Origin: Liolophura sinensis
Taxonomy: Eukaryota > Mollusca > Polyplacophora > Chitonida > Chitonidae
DNA length: 64,000 nt
Direction: 5' to 3'
Assembly (NCBI RefSeq): GCF_032854445.1
Contig: NC_088306.1
Span: forward strand, 13,265,386 to 13,329,385
In this document: positions 10,807 to 23,399 of the stretch, piece after piece
How the letters are laid out: every line of letters starts with the position of its first letter
How positions within the stretch are numbered: the first letter of the stretch is position 1
Notes under the pieces: model-generated
Seen by the model: only the letters and a program-made list of their open reading frames with translations
Databases searched by the model: none
What the model was told of the DNA's origin: nothing
Made by a program: the position numbers and the translations under genes

Positions 10807-13800
10807 AGGGCTATGATTACATACAGGGTAGAAAGAGTCATAGGCATATTGAATGTAAAGGAATGTTCTCTCTTCTTACACATGGCGTTTGAACTTATTC
10901 TGTTGAGGACATAGGTCAAAGCAGTTTCCTGTAAGTATTCCTGCGGGGCTCATATTTATTAAGCAAGTGAAGACTTAAGCGTCATAAATTTGAAGTGCTT
11001 AAAAAGACAGACAGAGCAGAAAAGAACTCAATTTGTGACGAGTACATCTCTCTGCAGGAAAGAATCATAATGATTGTACTAACTTTTTGTCGTTTTTGTC
11101 GTAGCTGTGTCAGAATTTTGGGACTTAAGTCTTAAGGTCTTTGATAGATATGGGGCCTGGTGAATAGAATGATCCAGAATTGACTGCATTTATCATCTTA
11201 ACATCCAAATGTTATCACCAGGCCTGTCCCAAATGTTTAATCACAGTTTCAGGTTTGTGTCTGGAGTTATCACTTTAAACATTTGCAGGATTCCTTAAAA
11301 AAAGTAAAAAACGGATGTAAAAACAGGGAAGTTCCACTCATCTCTGGGGTGATATTTTAGTAGATTACTGTGTTTTGTGTCACCAATATTTATGGACACT
11401 GACAAGTTCACTGAACACCTGGGCCTTTTTACTATATTCAGTTGCTATGGTCAGTTTGTGTTGAGTAGGAATGATTTGATTTGGGTCAATCATTGGTTTT
11501 TCTTGGCATTTTTTCCATGTTAGCATTGATTTATTGGGTGGAGGGTGGGGGCATTGAGCATTTTTTTTGGAAAGTTTCCTATCGCGTCCAAGGGCATTGT
11601 CTATATAGGAATGATACATGTAATTTTATAGAGTTTTTGTGTCAGGGAAAATTGATTGGATTATGACTTTGATTAGAGCATTCGTTAAGCGAGAGATTTT
11701 CTTTAGAATGTATGGAAGGGGTTATAATTAATAAACTAAATTTACATGAAATAGACCACATGAACATCACAGGCTTCTGGGACTATATATTTGTTCATGG
11801 CCTTGAAGTCAAAATGCAGTCATACCCATGCCATGGGATTTCTGACTTCTGATTTCTGAAATGCTGTACGTGTTATATACATGAACACTGTCACTTTGAA
11901 CATTTAGAGTGGTTAGATACAAGGAATCTATGCTATACGCATCTTTACGTGTACATAATAGAGATGTTACCTGTCCAGCTTATTGATAAGACACATACCT
12001 GTCCGTCTAATGTCCTGCTCCTCAATGTAATTATGGGGAGCATGATGCAGCTCAGTGTTTAAAATGTAGCCCCAACCTTGGGGAATTTCTGCATTCACTT
12101 CTTGTCGTTGTGATAACACTTGTGAGTCAATTTGCACTATCCTGTGATAAATTGAGCATCACTTATTGTGTGCAGGTCTCTACGTAATACATGGACTAGT
12201 TTTTCAGTAACTTGCCAAAGGTTGGTGGTTTAATTACCATGGGCATTCCTATCCTCTACCAACTGCCATTGTACAGGTGGAAAATTTTTTTATCTATGCC
12301 ATTAAACAAGAATTAGATAAAAAGATAATTGTTTGTTTCATATAAAGGTTTGTCTGTGTAACCTCCAGAAGCATCATCTAGCCACCAGTACTTTAAGATC
12401 AAAAAATAAGGCCTAGACTACTCACCTGCCTCTTCACACTACACTAGAAAACTGATCTTATTTGTGGATCAAGCCCTGCACTGTATGATGCGTTGTTGTT
12501 GATCCAGCAGATAGATTAACAGAATATATGCACTTGTGTACTTTAATACTTGCTTCTGTGTGACCTAATTTAAACTAAAATGAATGCATTTGGTAGTTTG
12601 TATAAGGCTTGTTTGTTTTCAAATTATACTGTTTGCCAGGCATGCTACCTTGTTTTTAATCAAAAATTATATGTGCATTCCGTATGAACACTTACAACAT
12701 GTCGTTAATAGGAGATTAATAATTAACAGTTAATTAATAGTTAATTAATTAACTATTGTTAATAGTAAAATGACAGTAAAGTAACTAATGCATTAACATT
12801 TACATGAATATCAATAATCAGTTCTCATAAGTTCAAACAAGTACAGTTGTGATGTTGTCAACACCACTGTCTCTAACTTTGTATTAATATTTCTTCACAA
12901 ATGGCTCCAAATTTGGACTTATTACTCCTTTGTGTAGTGCCCTTGGATATAGATGCGTTTGGTTAAATAATTTATGCTTATTTTCTATTTTGGAGTTACT
13001 GTTCTGCTGTTCGTAATATACACCCTCTGGCTTTTACGCCCAACAACTTTCATTTGGAATTTGTTCTGGACAAAGATGTGCAGATGTCTTTTTTGCTTTT
13101 TCTTTTGTTTTGTTTTTTTGTTATGGGTGTTTATGTTATTGGAACTGGTTCACCCCTGAGTGTATTTTCCTTATGTACACCTCTCTCCATTCTGATATTC
13201 ACTCTGTGACCTTGACATTGTTCAGTTTGTGGTGCTGTCCCATCATTTGTCAGTGCTAACGTTCAATAAACTTGCTTATCTTGATCTTACAGCTACAACC
13301 CCAGAGAAGGCTTTTGTGGAATGATCTGTTTTTTATTGCAGACGTTTAGCACTATGATGCCTTCATATATAAACGCATGGATGATTTTTTATCTTTGGTT
13401 TGATTTTCTGTCAGAAGGTGGCTGAGGGTTTTTAATAATATTGAAATAATCAGAACTACATCAAGTATAAACATGCCAGAAATGTCTTCTTTTGAATGAT
13501 TTGATGAATATTATGTGCAATAAACTCTAGAAGGCACTGGTATTTTGGGGCTATAATTTATATCCTACCCAATGCAATAAGCTTGCACTAAGTGAGGCTT
13601 TGAAATAAGAATTGAATTTTAAATTTATATGTGGATAGATCCCAGGCCTCTTTCACAATTTTGTCCTTCAGAAATCATCTATAAATGAACCCTTGTGTTT
13701 TCACCCATCTCTTCCCTGTTATTGTTTTCTGTTATTGTTTTCTTTTATGAAACTTATCATTTGACAATACAGCCTTCATTAAGTCCTCACAACAGATATG

Positions 13801-14265
13801 AGATGTGCTGTTGGATTTAACTAAAGTGGATTGTAATAATGAAATAAATACACATGTAATTTTGAGCTTCCCTGTACTATTAAAGTGTACGTATAGCGTT
13901 TGTCATAGTACCTCAAGCGTGGATGCCCAGTTACCGCTTAAGCAATGGTAAGGTGAATGTTAAACATTGAGCTCAGGCTTTACATACATGTAAAGAACAA
14001 TTGACTCTAATTGCTACAAGAAGACACAAAGACCTAATGACTTCTTACTGTCGAATGACTGCAAAATTTGTTACGTAAGAGATGGAAGTGCAAAGCATGC
14101 ATTTAATAACACCAATTTAGAATTATAAAAATTCTGTTGTTATTGGAATGTTGATGTGCCTAGGTTAATACATTTAACAAAATTCTCGTAAAATTGAAGT
14201 GAAAATAATTGCATCACAGAAACTTATGTCCTATGTGATAGTGTTTTCACAAATCAACTTGTTTC
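10807..14265. other. AT-rich stretch, no gene seen
   Basis: No coding sequence recognised. It contains a 22-bp perfect AT palindrome at 12736-12757. A pyrimidine tract ending in TTACAG near 13291 is followed by about 43 open codons, but without a good splice donor. Confidence 0.5.
12736..12757. repeat. 22-bp perfect AT-rich palindrome
   Basis: The sequence AATAGTTAATT is followed directly by its reverse complement. It lies in a longer TTAATTAA-rich tract (about 12715-12772) that contains further partial inverted copies. Confidence 0.85.
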
Positions 14266-14337
14266 GCATTAATGTTACCCTTTTGCATTAATGTTACCCT
14301 TTTGCATTAATGTTACCCTTTTGCATTAATGTTACCC
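14266..14337. repeat. 19-bp tandem repeat, about 3.8 copies
   Basis: The word GCATTAATGTTACCCTTTT repeats without visible mismatches, so the array is recent or homogenised. No gene is associated with it. Confidence 0.92.
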
Positions 14338-16722
14338 TCACCTAAGTACTACATTAAGGTACATGTTACATGCTGGCTATAGGCGCAGACATGTTGATAT
14401 ATAATAAAAAAATCTGAATGATCTCAATGACTGTAAGGAATAGAAACCTTGCTGGACACCAGTTGTAAAATACTATCATTTAGATTCCAGTTAATCCCAA
14501 CTGTGATATGAGCTGCCTTTTATCTCTGACAGTTTTGAGCTCAATAAATGGGCTTAGCAGTCACCCAGAATAAGCTGGATGGCCAAGGCGTCTGTTCGGC
14601 CGTCGGGCGATACCCCACTTTCAATCAATAAGGGGGAGTCTCAGCCAGGAGGTAATGAGGCCAATGTAGGCCTAGGCAAAGATACAAATTGTACAGCAAA
14701 CTGAATTATAACAGATCCAACAGTGTACAGTACACTAATGATATTACATTGAGCTCACATGAGTGATTAGCTAGTTGTTGATTCTGTGCAGTAGTTGATT
14801 CGGGATGTCATTAACTTAAGGATTGTTTGTCTGACTGCATGAGGCAACATAGTCTTGAGGACCTCCCAAAAGCCCTATATGCAGCCTTCTACATAAGGAA
14901 ATCACTTTGGTAGCAGTCTCTTTTTAGAAATCTTGTCCCACTAATTGAGGGACCACCTGCAGACCACAGTGTAGATGGTTTTCTTGATTATCCTGGATAA
15001 TATTGGATACCTGGATAATGTTTCCTCAAATCTTCAAATGACTGGGTCCAGAAACTAAACTTTATGCAAAAGATACGTGGCATTCCTTGGGGGGGGGGGG
15101 GGGTGGGGGGAGAAGGCTGGAGAAAAAAAGTGGGCCTGACAGATGAATATGAATACATGCCTGTGATCGCTGAATGTCTGATACTCAGACAAGGCCACAT
15201 GCATAATTGATCGTCCCAAGGAACTATATTATCCAACATAAAAAAAAAAAAACGTTCATCTCGAAGACTTTCAAGACCCTGTCTTGGGTCATTGGTTAAA
15301 TGCCTTAATTCATCAGTGATCAACCTTGATGCCGTGGATGTACTTTTACAGACAGTATGTTGACTATTGGATTAAGTGGCTTTATGTTCAAGTGAGTCAA
15401 ATGGCATGGAGTATGAAGTAATTGCTGTCAAAAGCTTGTTCATTGGTTATGATTTTCTGCAGGTCTAAAGTTTAATGAGCGAATCAGGGAGAGCTGATAC
15501 TAGGGCTATGAGGTCTATAAGGACAGACCAGGGAAGGGCTTCGCTTAAAACATGATCTGAGGTAAAGAAGGGGATGAGCTCTTCCCTCTTTGTGGCATCC
15601 AGGGGAAGCATTCTTGTTTTTGTGACAATGGCCAGAGAATTGTTTTTGCATATTTCTGGCATTTCGGTGGAGATATTTCAGGCCTTTGGGGTATATAAAC
15701 GGCCTCTGTAGGGTAGACTATCTGATTACTCAGATGGATTCCTCACAGAGCTTGGATGTTCCTCCTCCCTCCTCTAGCCTTTAGATGACCTCACATCGCA
15801 GACCAGTAACTGATCACTCCAAACTGCGTTCTGTGCATTCAGATCCAATGCTAACTGCGATATCTGAATCTAGCAGCAACATATTTTGAGGAACTTACCT
15901 TGATGTGTATATTCTCACAGTGAAGCTGATCAGCGCTTGATCGATGAAGTCCTGCTTTCAAATCCATTCTGAGATGGTCAGACTGTGGCTTTAAGTCAGG
16001 AGGATTGTCAAGGTCCTGGGAAAAGTGGTGGTTTTACTACGGGCAAAGATTCCTCAACCCATAAAACTGACCAGTGCAATGCAGCTGGCACTATTGTATA
16101 CAATGGCATTAATTCTCAATTTACAAGCAATTGAATAAATAGAACTTACAGATTTTAAACATTATTTACCGAAACTTTGGAGTATCAAATATTAACAGTG
16201 ATATTAAGACATTTGTAAATTGGTATGTACATGTATATGACAGATGAATGTACATGGAGATTCAGTATTTGTATTTCCAGTCATAACCCTTTCATAGTGA
16301 AGGACAGAGTCAACTCCATCATGTGCCCATCGCTTAATTTACTACAGTACAGTTTACCTACAAATTAATCAGTGAAAAATGCTAGAGGGTATTTGTTAGG
16401 GAAGAAATCCAGCATTGAGTAAAAACCCCATGGGTACCTCACTCCCACCAAGAAAACATTTGATTTCCCATTTGAATATAGAGTGTGTTTTTCACTGCCC
16501 TGTCATGTAGAGTTTCTTGGTGTGGCTGTGACGATCAGGGTGGAAAAGATGTTGCTCATGCATGTTCACTTGTCGTTATTACACTTGTGCTATGAGCATG
16601 AAGTGAAGTTGGCCTGACGTAGGCCTTTACTGGGGTAATAAAATCTGGTTCTACGCTTTCCTGCTTCCTGCCTCTGCTTTCCCTTACTCCTGTAAGGAGG
16701 TGAAACGATAATGTGGCAGCAA
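14338..16722. other. Unannotated stretch with poly-G run
   Basis: No recognisable gene. It includes a G run of 15 followed by T and six G at 15089-15110, which can form a G-quadruplex and is prone to length error. The minus-strand frame across 14988-15323 translates the G run and has no recognisable domain. Confidence 0.5.
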
Positions 16723-16790
16723 GAGTTAGCATGCTTGGTAGAGTGCTTTCCTCAACTTACATCACCACGCCTTCAAAAGTGACTTTTTAT
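16723..16790 (+). repeat. tRNA-like sequence, possible SINE head remnant
   Basis: GTTAGCATGCTTGGTAGAGT resembles the 5' part and box A of a tRNA. A CCTTCAAAAGTGAC word about 45 bp on could be a decayed box B. It runs into a poly-T/poly-A-type tract at 16786-16814. Weak call. Confidence 0.25.
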
Positions 16791-16815
16791 TTTTTTTTTT
16801 CGCTTTTTTTTTTCA

Positions 16816-17404
16816 GCTGAGAAAACTTTCTGTTGAAGTTTGGTGCTGACATTTTGACACTGATATGGGATGATGGTGTATGATGAGGGATCAGATGACA
16901 CCGATTAAGTCGGGAAAAATGCCTTTAAGGCGTCTTCACCTGACCAGAATACTTGACCTGATTATCTCTAACACACGTTTACTTACACATAGCAAAACGC
17001 ATTCTGGGGGAAGTCTGTGATATATTTTCATGTGCTGCATTTTATTGATCTTTAATGTGGATAAAGAAGGAGTTGCAAATGGGTATCCAAGAAACATGAA
17101 ATTAGGTATTTTTGCTTTCAATTATCACTTTGAATTTTAGTATGTATTTTAACTAAGTTTTAAGTAAACATAGATGCTACATATATTATGTAGTGGTGAG
17201 TTTTGATGTGGCCTCAATCTGTTGTTTCAGCAATTTATCGTAGGTTACCTACACTTTTGATACATGACCAAATATCACCTGTAAAGCCTTGTATAGATCT
17301 TTGACAAGAATGTCCCATATGAGGTTTAAAAAATTGGGTTCCATTATTAGAGAGTCTAAAAGTTTTTTTTTTTCTTGGATGACATGGATGACATCCTTTT
17401 GGTT
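16816..17404. other. AT-rich stretch, no gene seen
   Basis: A strong pyrimidine tract ends in TTTCAG near 16815, but all three frames close soon after it. Nothing else is recognised. Confidence 0.5.
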
Positions 17405-17417
17405 TAGTCCATTTTTA

Positions 17418-17679
17418 TTTATTTATTTATTTGATTGGTGTTTTACGCCATACTCAAGAATATTTTACTTATACGACGGCGGCCAGCATTGTGGTGGGTG
17501 GAAACCAGGCACAGCCCAGGGGATACCCCACGACTATCCGCAGGTTGCTGACTGACCTTCCCACGAGGAGAGGAAGCCAGCATGAGCTGGACTTGAACTC
17601 ACAGCGACCGCATTGGTAAGAGGCTTCTGGGTCATTACGCTGTGCTAGCGTGCTAACCAACTGAACCACGGAGGCCCCC
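17418..17679 (-). repeat. SINE family 1 copy with target-site duplication
   Basis: Minus-strand insertion flanked by the perfect 13-bp duplication TAGTCCATTTTTA at 17405-17417 and 17680-17692. The + strand shows the (TTTA)n tail, GTTTTACGCCATACTCAAGA, CGACGGCGGCCAGCATTGTG and the tRNA-like head ending GAACCACGGAGGCCCCC. A short deletion removes part of the CGTACGGCC block (the + strand reads CCCACGAGGAGAGGAAGCC). Confidence 0.93.
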
Positions 17680-17692
17680 TAGTCCATTTTTA

Positions 17693-18849
17693 ACATGAAA
17701 TGTAATATTGGCCATGTGTTCCTACTCAGTCTTGACAGCTACTTAGGACATGTAATATATACATCTTGAAAATTCTTCTCCTCCATGAACTTTCACATAC
17801 ATCATAATACACAGTGTATTATGTTCACAAGTTCAAATACTTTAGAATTTAAATTTGTCAATTGCCACACATGGATGTCTGATATAAATATATATGACTG
17901 CTTTAATTTACCATGATGTTTGCAGGATGATTCATCTGTTTTGACACGTGCATGTTATTGGAGGTATGGTATTATGACTTCACACCTCATTGCTTATGGA
18001 TTTTGGTGATTTACTATGAAACAGTCTGCTCAGTCCTTCGATGATGGATTCCGCATAAAATGTACTACTTCCAAATTAGTTAATTTGATCACATAAGGTG
18101 GAGGAGACCCAGTGATGTTGTGTCAAGATGTCTAAACTGATGGCACCCTACAGTCTTTTACCTAAAACATATGGTTTCTGGCAGATTCGCTTTTTGAAGT
18201 CTTGGGAGGCAGAGCTGTACCATGTTTTGCTCATGAGATGTAATTCTGTTAATGACAGCTGAGTTTATGAGCAATACCATGGCAGTAAAACCCTGTCTCT
18301 GTGTGAGGCAGCAAAGTGGAAAAATCTCATCAAAAGTCCTGTACTGTTTGTTGATGTTTCCCCCACTGGAATGACATGCACTGGCTTGACATTGATGGCC
18401 TGTGATTGGTCCATCTAGACAGCCAAGTTTTGCCCCAGACATTGGGGAACTGTTATGGATTCTGACAGTAGGAATGCCTCACCCTGCAAGCAGGAGACTG
18501 TGGAATGCATGAAAAATTAAAGAATAAACTCTGTCAGATTCTGCTTTTTTGGAGGAACAAGTGCAAAAAAAAAAAGGTCTTACAGAGAGGTTCGTAGAAA
18601 TATGATAATTTGTACATGTTGGGCTTGCGGATCAAGCAAATATGATTTCATGGTGAAGACCTCACTGTCAAAGCTCTTTGAAATTGTAAATTGTCCTTGA
18701 TCAAAGTGGATTATTGGAGGTCAGTACATGTACCGTAATAAGAACATTATTAATGCCAGTAATGTGTGTAGGAAAGTGAAGTTGATCTGCATGCTGCTTA
18801 TTGCTATACCACTTAATGTTTTCATATCATTCTATGATGCTTAAAGTAC
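17693..18849. other. AT-rich stretch, no gene seen
   Basis: No coding sequence or repeat family recognised. The minus-strand open frame at 18158-18442 has no recognisable domain. Confidence 0.5.
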
Positions 18850-19080
18850 ACAAATCTATATGGCATGGGCAATTATGGCACAAATCTATATGGCATTTAC
18901 AAATATGGCACAAATCTATATGGCATGTACAAATATGGCACAAATCTATATGGCATGGGCAATTATGGTACAAATCTATATGGCATTTACAAATATGGCA
19001 CAAATCTATATGGCATGTACAAATATGGCACAAATCTATATGGCATGTACAAATATGGCACAACTCTATATGGCATGTAC
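18850..19080. repeat. 30-bp tandem array with 90-bp higher-order period
   Basis: About 7.7 units of a 30-bp word starting ACAAATCTATATGGCAT. The units fall into three types by the following bases: GGGCAATTATGG (A), TTACAAATATGG (B) and GTACAAATATGG (C). Their order is A-B-C-A-B-C-C-C'. The unit length is a multiple of three and the word lacks + strand stops, so long frames appear on both strands (for example 18801-19184); these are not evidence of a protein. Confidence 0.95.
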
Positions 19081-20891
19081 ATGTGAGTATTCTTGATTGT
19101 TTGTACAAGTTTTCTTGTCTGAAAAGTAGGAAACTACCAATGTTTGCTGTGAAATGTCACATGCTATACAGGCCTTTAGTGTGATGGAGCAAAAAAATGC
19201 TCAGGGGATAGGTATCTTTCAAGATGTGTATGCCAGGGGGGAAATATGTAGATTTAACTTTTGTAAGTGGTGGTGATTTCACAACAAATATGTTTGAAGA
19301 CACAGAAAGACATGGAATGATCTTCCTGAAGATGAATTTGAATTGGGTGTGTTCGCAGTGTGTGGTGAAAGAGTAGTTGCCTTTCACTCCTGAAATTTAT
19401 ATTGTCTGTAACTGTAAATAGGGGTGTTTTGACTTGTAGACTGAAGATGCTTTGATTGTGAACAGGTGCATGTGTAATACTGTTGATAATTTCTGTTAAG
19501 CTGTAAGTTATTATGGCTGTGTACAACATCACAAGCTCGGTATCCTGTTGGGAGAATTTCGGTGTAGGAAAACAGGGTTTTGTTTTGATATTGGTATGCG
19601 GAAAAGATGCAGGTGCAACCACCTGGTGACTGGCAAGGTCATGAACAGGGCAAACTTTGGAAAGAGATCACTTGCTCACAAACGTGATGATCGTCAGAGA
19701 TAAACAAAATTTCAAGGAGGCTATATTTGTTTTTTTTTTTATCTTGTCCTGCATTTGTCTTTGTTGTTATTATGTCATGGCCAAGAAGAGTGCAGGCTGA
19801 AAAAAGTAGTTGTAACACATGTAGCAGTTACTTTCCTAAAGATGAAGTCCATGAAGTTTTAAATGCGAAAAAAAAAAAAACAGGTAATAAATTTAATTTA
19901 CTCTGTAAATGTCCATGTACTGTACTGGAAAGTGTAACAAATAGGTTCAAAATGTTCTTTCTCAGAAGCTTTCACAGTACAGAAACATGCCAAGTTCAGT
20001 GAGTGACATGATGTGTGGGCCCTGTAAATATTAAGCTGTACTGATAATGTCTTATTATCATACCAGTGATTTCCCTACCCTGATTTATGATTGTACACGT
20101 GATTTATTAGCACCTTTAATAATTCATATACCTGGAATGAAAGCATCTTATTAAAGTTTTGTAGGGTGTAAAGGATAGTTTGTAAGCTTGAAACAAGGGT
20201 GACACTGCCACAGTGCGATAGTTAAATAGGACAAACCAGGGTGTAGAAATGTCTCCCTCCATTGTCAGACAAGGGAAGCATTCAGTTCATAATGTATGGA
20301 CATGTAAGTGACTGTTAAGCCCAACAGGGCTGCCTGTATATACAAACATATATATGTACTACAAGCTAATTAGTTCCATACAGGAGAAAAGTGGATTATT
20401 ATTTTTTTTCTTTCTTATTTTCTTTTGCTCATATTTGCTATCATTTCCTGTAAAGTGAAAACAACAAATGAAGCTCATGCAAGATTTAAAATTGATTATA
20501 AAGGCAACTTCCAATATTAAATGGCGGTTTATTTCTTCAATAATAATAAAAATTGCATATTAGGAAGGTTTGAGTGGCTTTATTAGGATTCTTTAGAGTT
20601 TTTAATGAATTTGAACTTTAACACATTTAAGTCAATGTGTTACGACATACCTAAATATTTTAACTTCAAAATTTAATGATGTAATTTGAAAATAATATTT
20701 CATGAAGTTTGTGAACATTGTGTTGAAAATGTACATGTGTCCATTACAACATGAGGCTGTGTATATACACAGCTTCCGAGCTACTGGGTTGGAAATGTGT
20801 CTGTATTAACCCATCAGTCTTATCAGGGAAACCATAAAACAAACAATAAAGCATTGAAATGACCTGCTGACAAAGACAAGTGTGATTCAGT
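19081..20891. other. AT-rich stretch, no gene seen
   Basis: No recognisable gene. The minus-strand frame at 19254-19622 (122 codons) and the + frame at 19727-20002 show no domain and lack convincing splice borders. Confidence 0.5.
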
Positions 20892-20904
20892 CAAAAGTAT
20901 AAGA

Positions 20905-21197
20905 GTGAGTGAGTGAGTGAGTGAGTGAGTGAGTGTGTGTTAGGGGTTTAACATTGTATTTATCAATTTTTCAGTCATATGATGACGAAGGAATCCTTAG
21001 AGTGCATGTAATGTGCCTCCTTGTTGCAGGATAGATTTCTTTTATCTAGTGCTGCTTCACTGAGACGTCTTACCGAAGGCAAGTAAGCCGCCCCGCCCGA
21101 GCCATTATACTGATACGGGTCAACCAGTCATTGCACTAACCCCTTCATGCTGAATGCCAAGCAAGGAAGTTACAGCTTCCTCTTTTAAGGTCTTAGG
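20905..21197 (-). repeat. SINE family 2 copy with target-site duplication
   Basis: Minus-strand insertion flanked by the perfect 13-bp duplication CAAAAGTATAAGA at 20892-20904 and 21198-21210. The + strand begins with a (GAGT)n tract, which is the (CACT)n 3' tail. It is followed by a mutated GGGGTTTAACGTCGTACTCA-type block, CAGTCATATGATGACGAAGG and CGAGCCATTATACTGATACG. The 5' head is truncated compared with the copy at 49.7 kb and absent compared with the full copy at 54.6 kb. Confidence 0.92.
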
Positions 21198-21210
21198 CAA
21201 AAGTATAAGA

Positions 21211-21714
21211 ACACTTAAAAGCAATTTACTGAAAACAAATATACAGTGTAAGTAAGATAGATTAAAACCCTCCTTCGAATTAAGCTCTTTATTAAGCTGT
21301 CTACTTTGAATCTTCCTTCTTTTTTTTTTTTAGCAGAATTGTTCTTGGAAAAGCTTTAACAAAGTAAGATGGAAGAGAAGTAATAAATCCATTATTTACC
21401 ATTTTCTGGCTCTGTGCGCCTGATGCTTGTCCGCATGATAAATGAAGTTATAACACTACTCTTCTGAAATGCTATACATTTTTCTTTTAAAAAACATTAG
21501 CTTTGATATATGGAAATAGTTTGAAAAAATTTGGATTTTGTTGGGTTATTTATGGCCTTTTCTTAATTTTTTGATAGTGTAATCTTCTAAATGCTTAGTT
21601 ACTGTTGTGTTCTGTACATGTCGTGGAATCTGTCTTTTACTGAGATGTTTTCTGCAAGGGTAGTCTGTTTAAATCTGACTTTGAACATCTTGAGGTATAT
21701 AAGTCATGCAGGCC
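21211..21714. other. AT-rich stretch, no gene seen
   Basis: A pyrimidine tract ending in TTTTAG near 21333 is followed by about 30 open bases and the donor-like GTAAGA. A microexon is conceivable but unsupported. Confidence 0.4.
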
Positions 21715-21905
21715 TATAGGGGAAGGAAGCTCCAGACAGATGGAGGGATGAGACGATTATGGCATCTCACCAACTTAGCAAATTCCCTGACTTAAACCTG
21801 ATAACCAATAAGAGCTGGATTTGAACCCAAAACCCTCATTGATGAAGGGTAATAGTGGCCCACGGCGACAGTGGTTTTGTGGCAATACCCAGCCTCAGAG
21901 GTGCA
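21715..21905 (-). repeat. tRNA-like SINE remnant
   Basis: Read on the minus strand, GGGTTCAAATCCAGCTC at about 21810-21826 is a near-consensus pol III box B. The phrase TTCAAATCCAGCTC is shared in form with family 1 (TTCAAGTCCAGCTC). A weak box A-like stretch lies about 35 bp upstream on that strand. The body does not match family 1 or 2 closely. Confidence 0.4.
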
Positions 21906-22218
21906 TCTTGTATGTGCATACGTGTATATGAAACATTAGGTCTTGGGAGCGAGGAGGCTCGCAAGCTGTTTGAAGCTTGATTGGCAGTTAGATAATACAC
22001 ACTTACATGGGATAGGTGCTGTTTAATATCAGGTAGAATTCACAAGGTGTCTGTTAAGAGTATACTAGTATTTGGTTATTGGAAAAGAAAAGTAGTGCCC
22101 AAACTTTTAGCAGTTAAAGTTAGAAATTTAGTAAATCTCTTCAAAGATCTGCAATTTAGTGATTGAACAATGTATTCATGCTGGGTGAAAAGCAATTAAG
22201 ATTTTACAATGTTTTAAT

Positions 22219-22398
22219 GATAATGGCATCAGGGAACCTTTTAGTATTACAGTAACTCATACAGCGTAACTTTATCATGGTAATGGCATCAGTGAACCTT
22301 TTAATATTACAGTAGCTCATACAGCGTAGCTTCATGATGATAATGGCATCAGGGAACCTTTTAGTATTACAGTAACTCATACAGTGTAACTTCATGAT
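22219..22398. repeat. 60-bp unit repeated three times
   Basis: Three adjacent 60-bp units beginning TAATGGCATCAGGGAACCTT and running through CAGTAACTCATACAGCGTAAC. The units differ at a handful of positions. On the minus strand the array is open and contributes most of the 138-codon frame at 22204-22620, which is therefore a repeat artefact. Confidence 0.93.
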
Positions 22399-23399
22399 AC
22401 GACATTCTATGTATGCTCCGGAGCAATGGGAATAAAAAAGCGACAAAGTAACAAGAAAAAAGATATGAAAACCATGCTGGTTTGAAGCATTTACCAAGAG
22501 AGTTACTGCTGTGTCACAGAAGGCAAAGGTCAAATCTGACACCTTCAAGTGGTTGTTGTGGAATGGAAACTGACTGTAACATGGAGCAGCCAGGCCTAAC
22601 ACCTTAGTCATGCCAGGCATGTCCTGAAAACCAGAGGTGGTCCAATGAATCTATAGATAAGTCATCTCTCCTATGCAGTATCTACTGCATATTGTCTGCA
22701 TGGCCAGAGAACAGAGCGAATCAAAAATCACAGAAGTGACCAGACAAGGTTATGAGGGCGTATTAACTTTATGTGGCTCAGGTATTTTAGTAGAAACTTT
22801 TTGAATTAGTGATGCATATTTTTTTGCGACTTGGAAAGGCTTTGGTGATAAAATTTCAACTGAGACAACAAAAACAACATACGTAACATGCACATATAGT
22901 CACTTTTAGCTCAGAACCACATTTTGGGACCTATTGTTTTTCATTTTCCACTTCTTTCTGTTTGTTTATCTGGTACATAAGAGCTAATCTCTTCCTTACT
23001 CGTAAAATAGCTCTCTTTGTTTGACTTCAGGGTGAGTTGAGCATTTGGTGTCCCCTTACTGACACTTGTTGTTTGAAGAATTCTGAGAAAACAATCATGT
23101 TGAGATGTAGGTTTAAATTTGGTGTGAACATACATGTACACGAATCAGTGAGGTGGTGAACGCATGTGGATTTCGCAGCGCTGTGAAATGAGTCGATGTG
23201 CAGATATTATTGACAGTGACTTGATATATGATTAATGGGTTGAATATCAACACAAATTCTCTATTATTTTGACTCATATGTTTTGGGTTTTTTTTTTTAT
23301 TTTGGTCAACAAAATGCTTGGCAGCAAGGAAATAGCTGGTGAGCATTTTTCCACTCTCCTTTTTGCAATTTTTTGACAAATAGTAAGCAAGTATTAAAA
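22399..23399. other. AT-rich stretch, no gene seen
   Basis: Nothing recognised. The minus-strand frames at 22941-23379 have no known domain. Confidence 0.5.

Noticed and set aside
18801-19184. 127-codon repeat protein (IWHVQIWHKS-type)
   Set aside because: Translation of the 30-bp tandem array; frames on both strands are open for the same reason.
22204-22620. Minus-strand 138-codon frame
   Set aside because: Over 40 percent is the 60-bp triplication, and the rest has no recognised domain.
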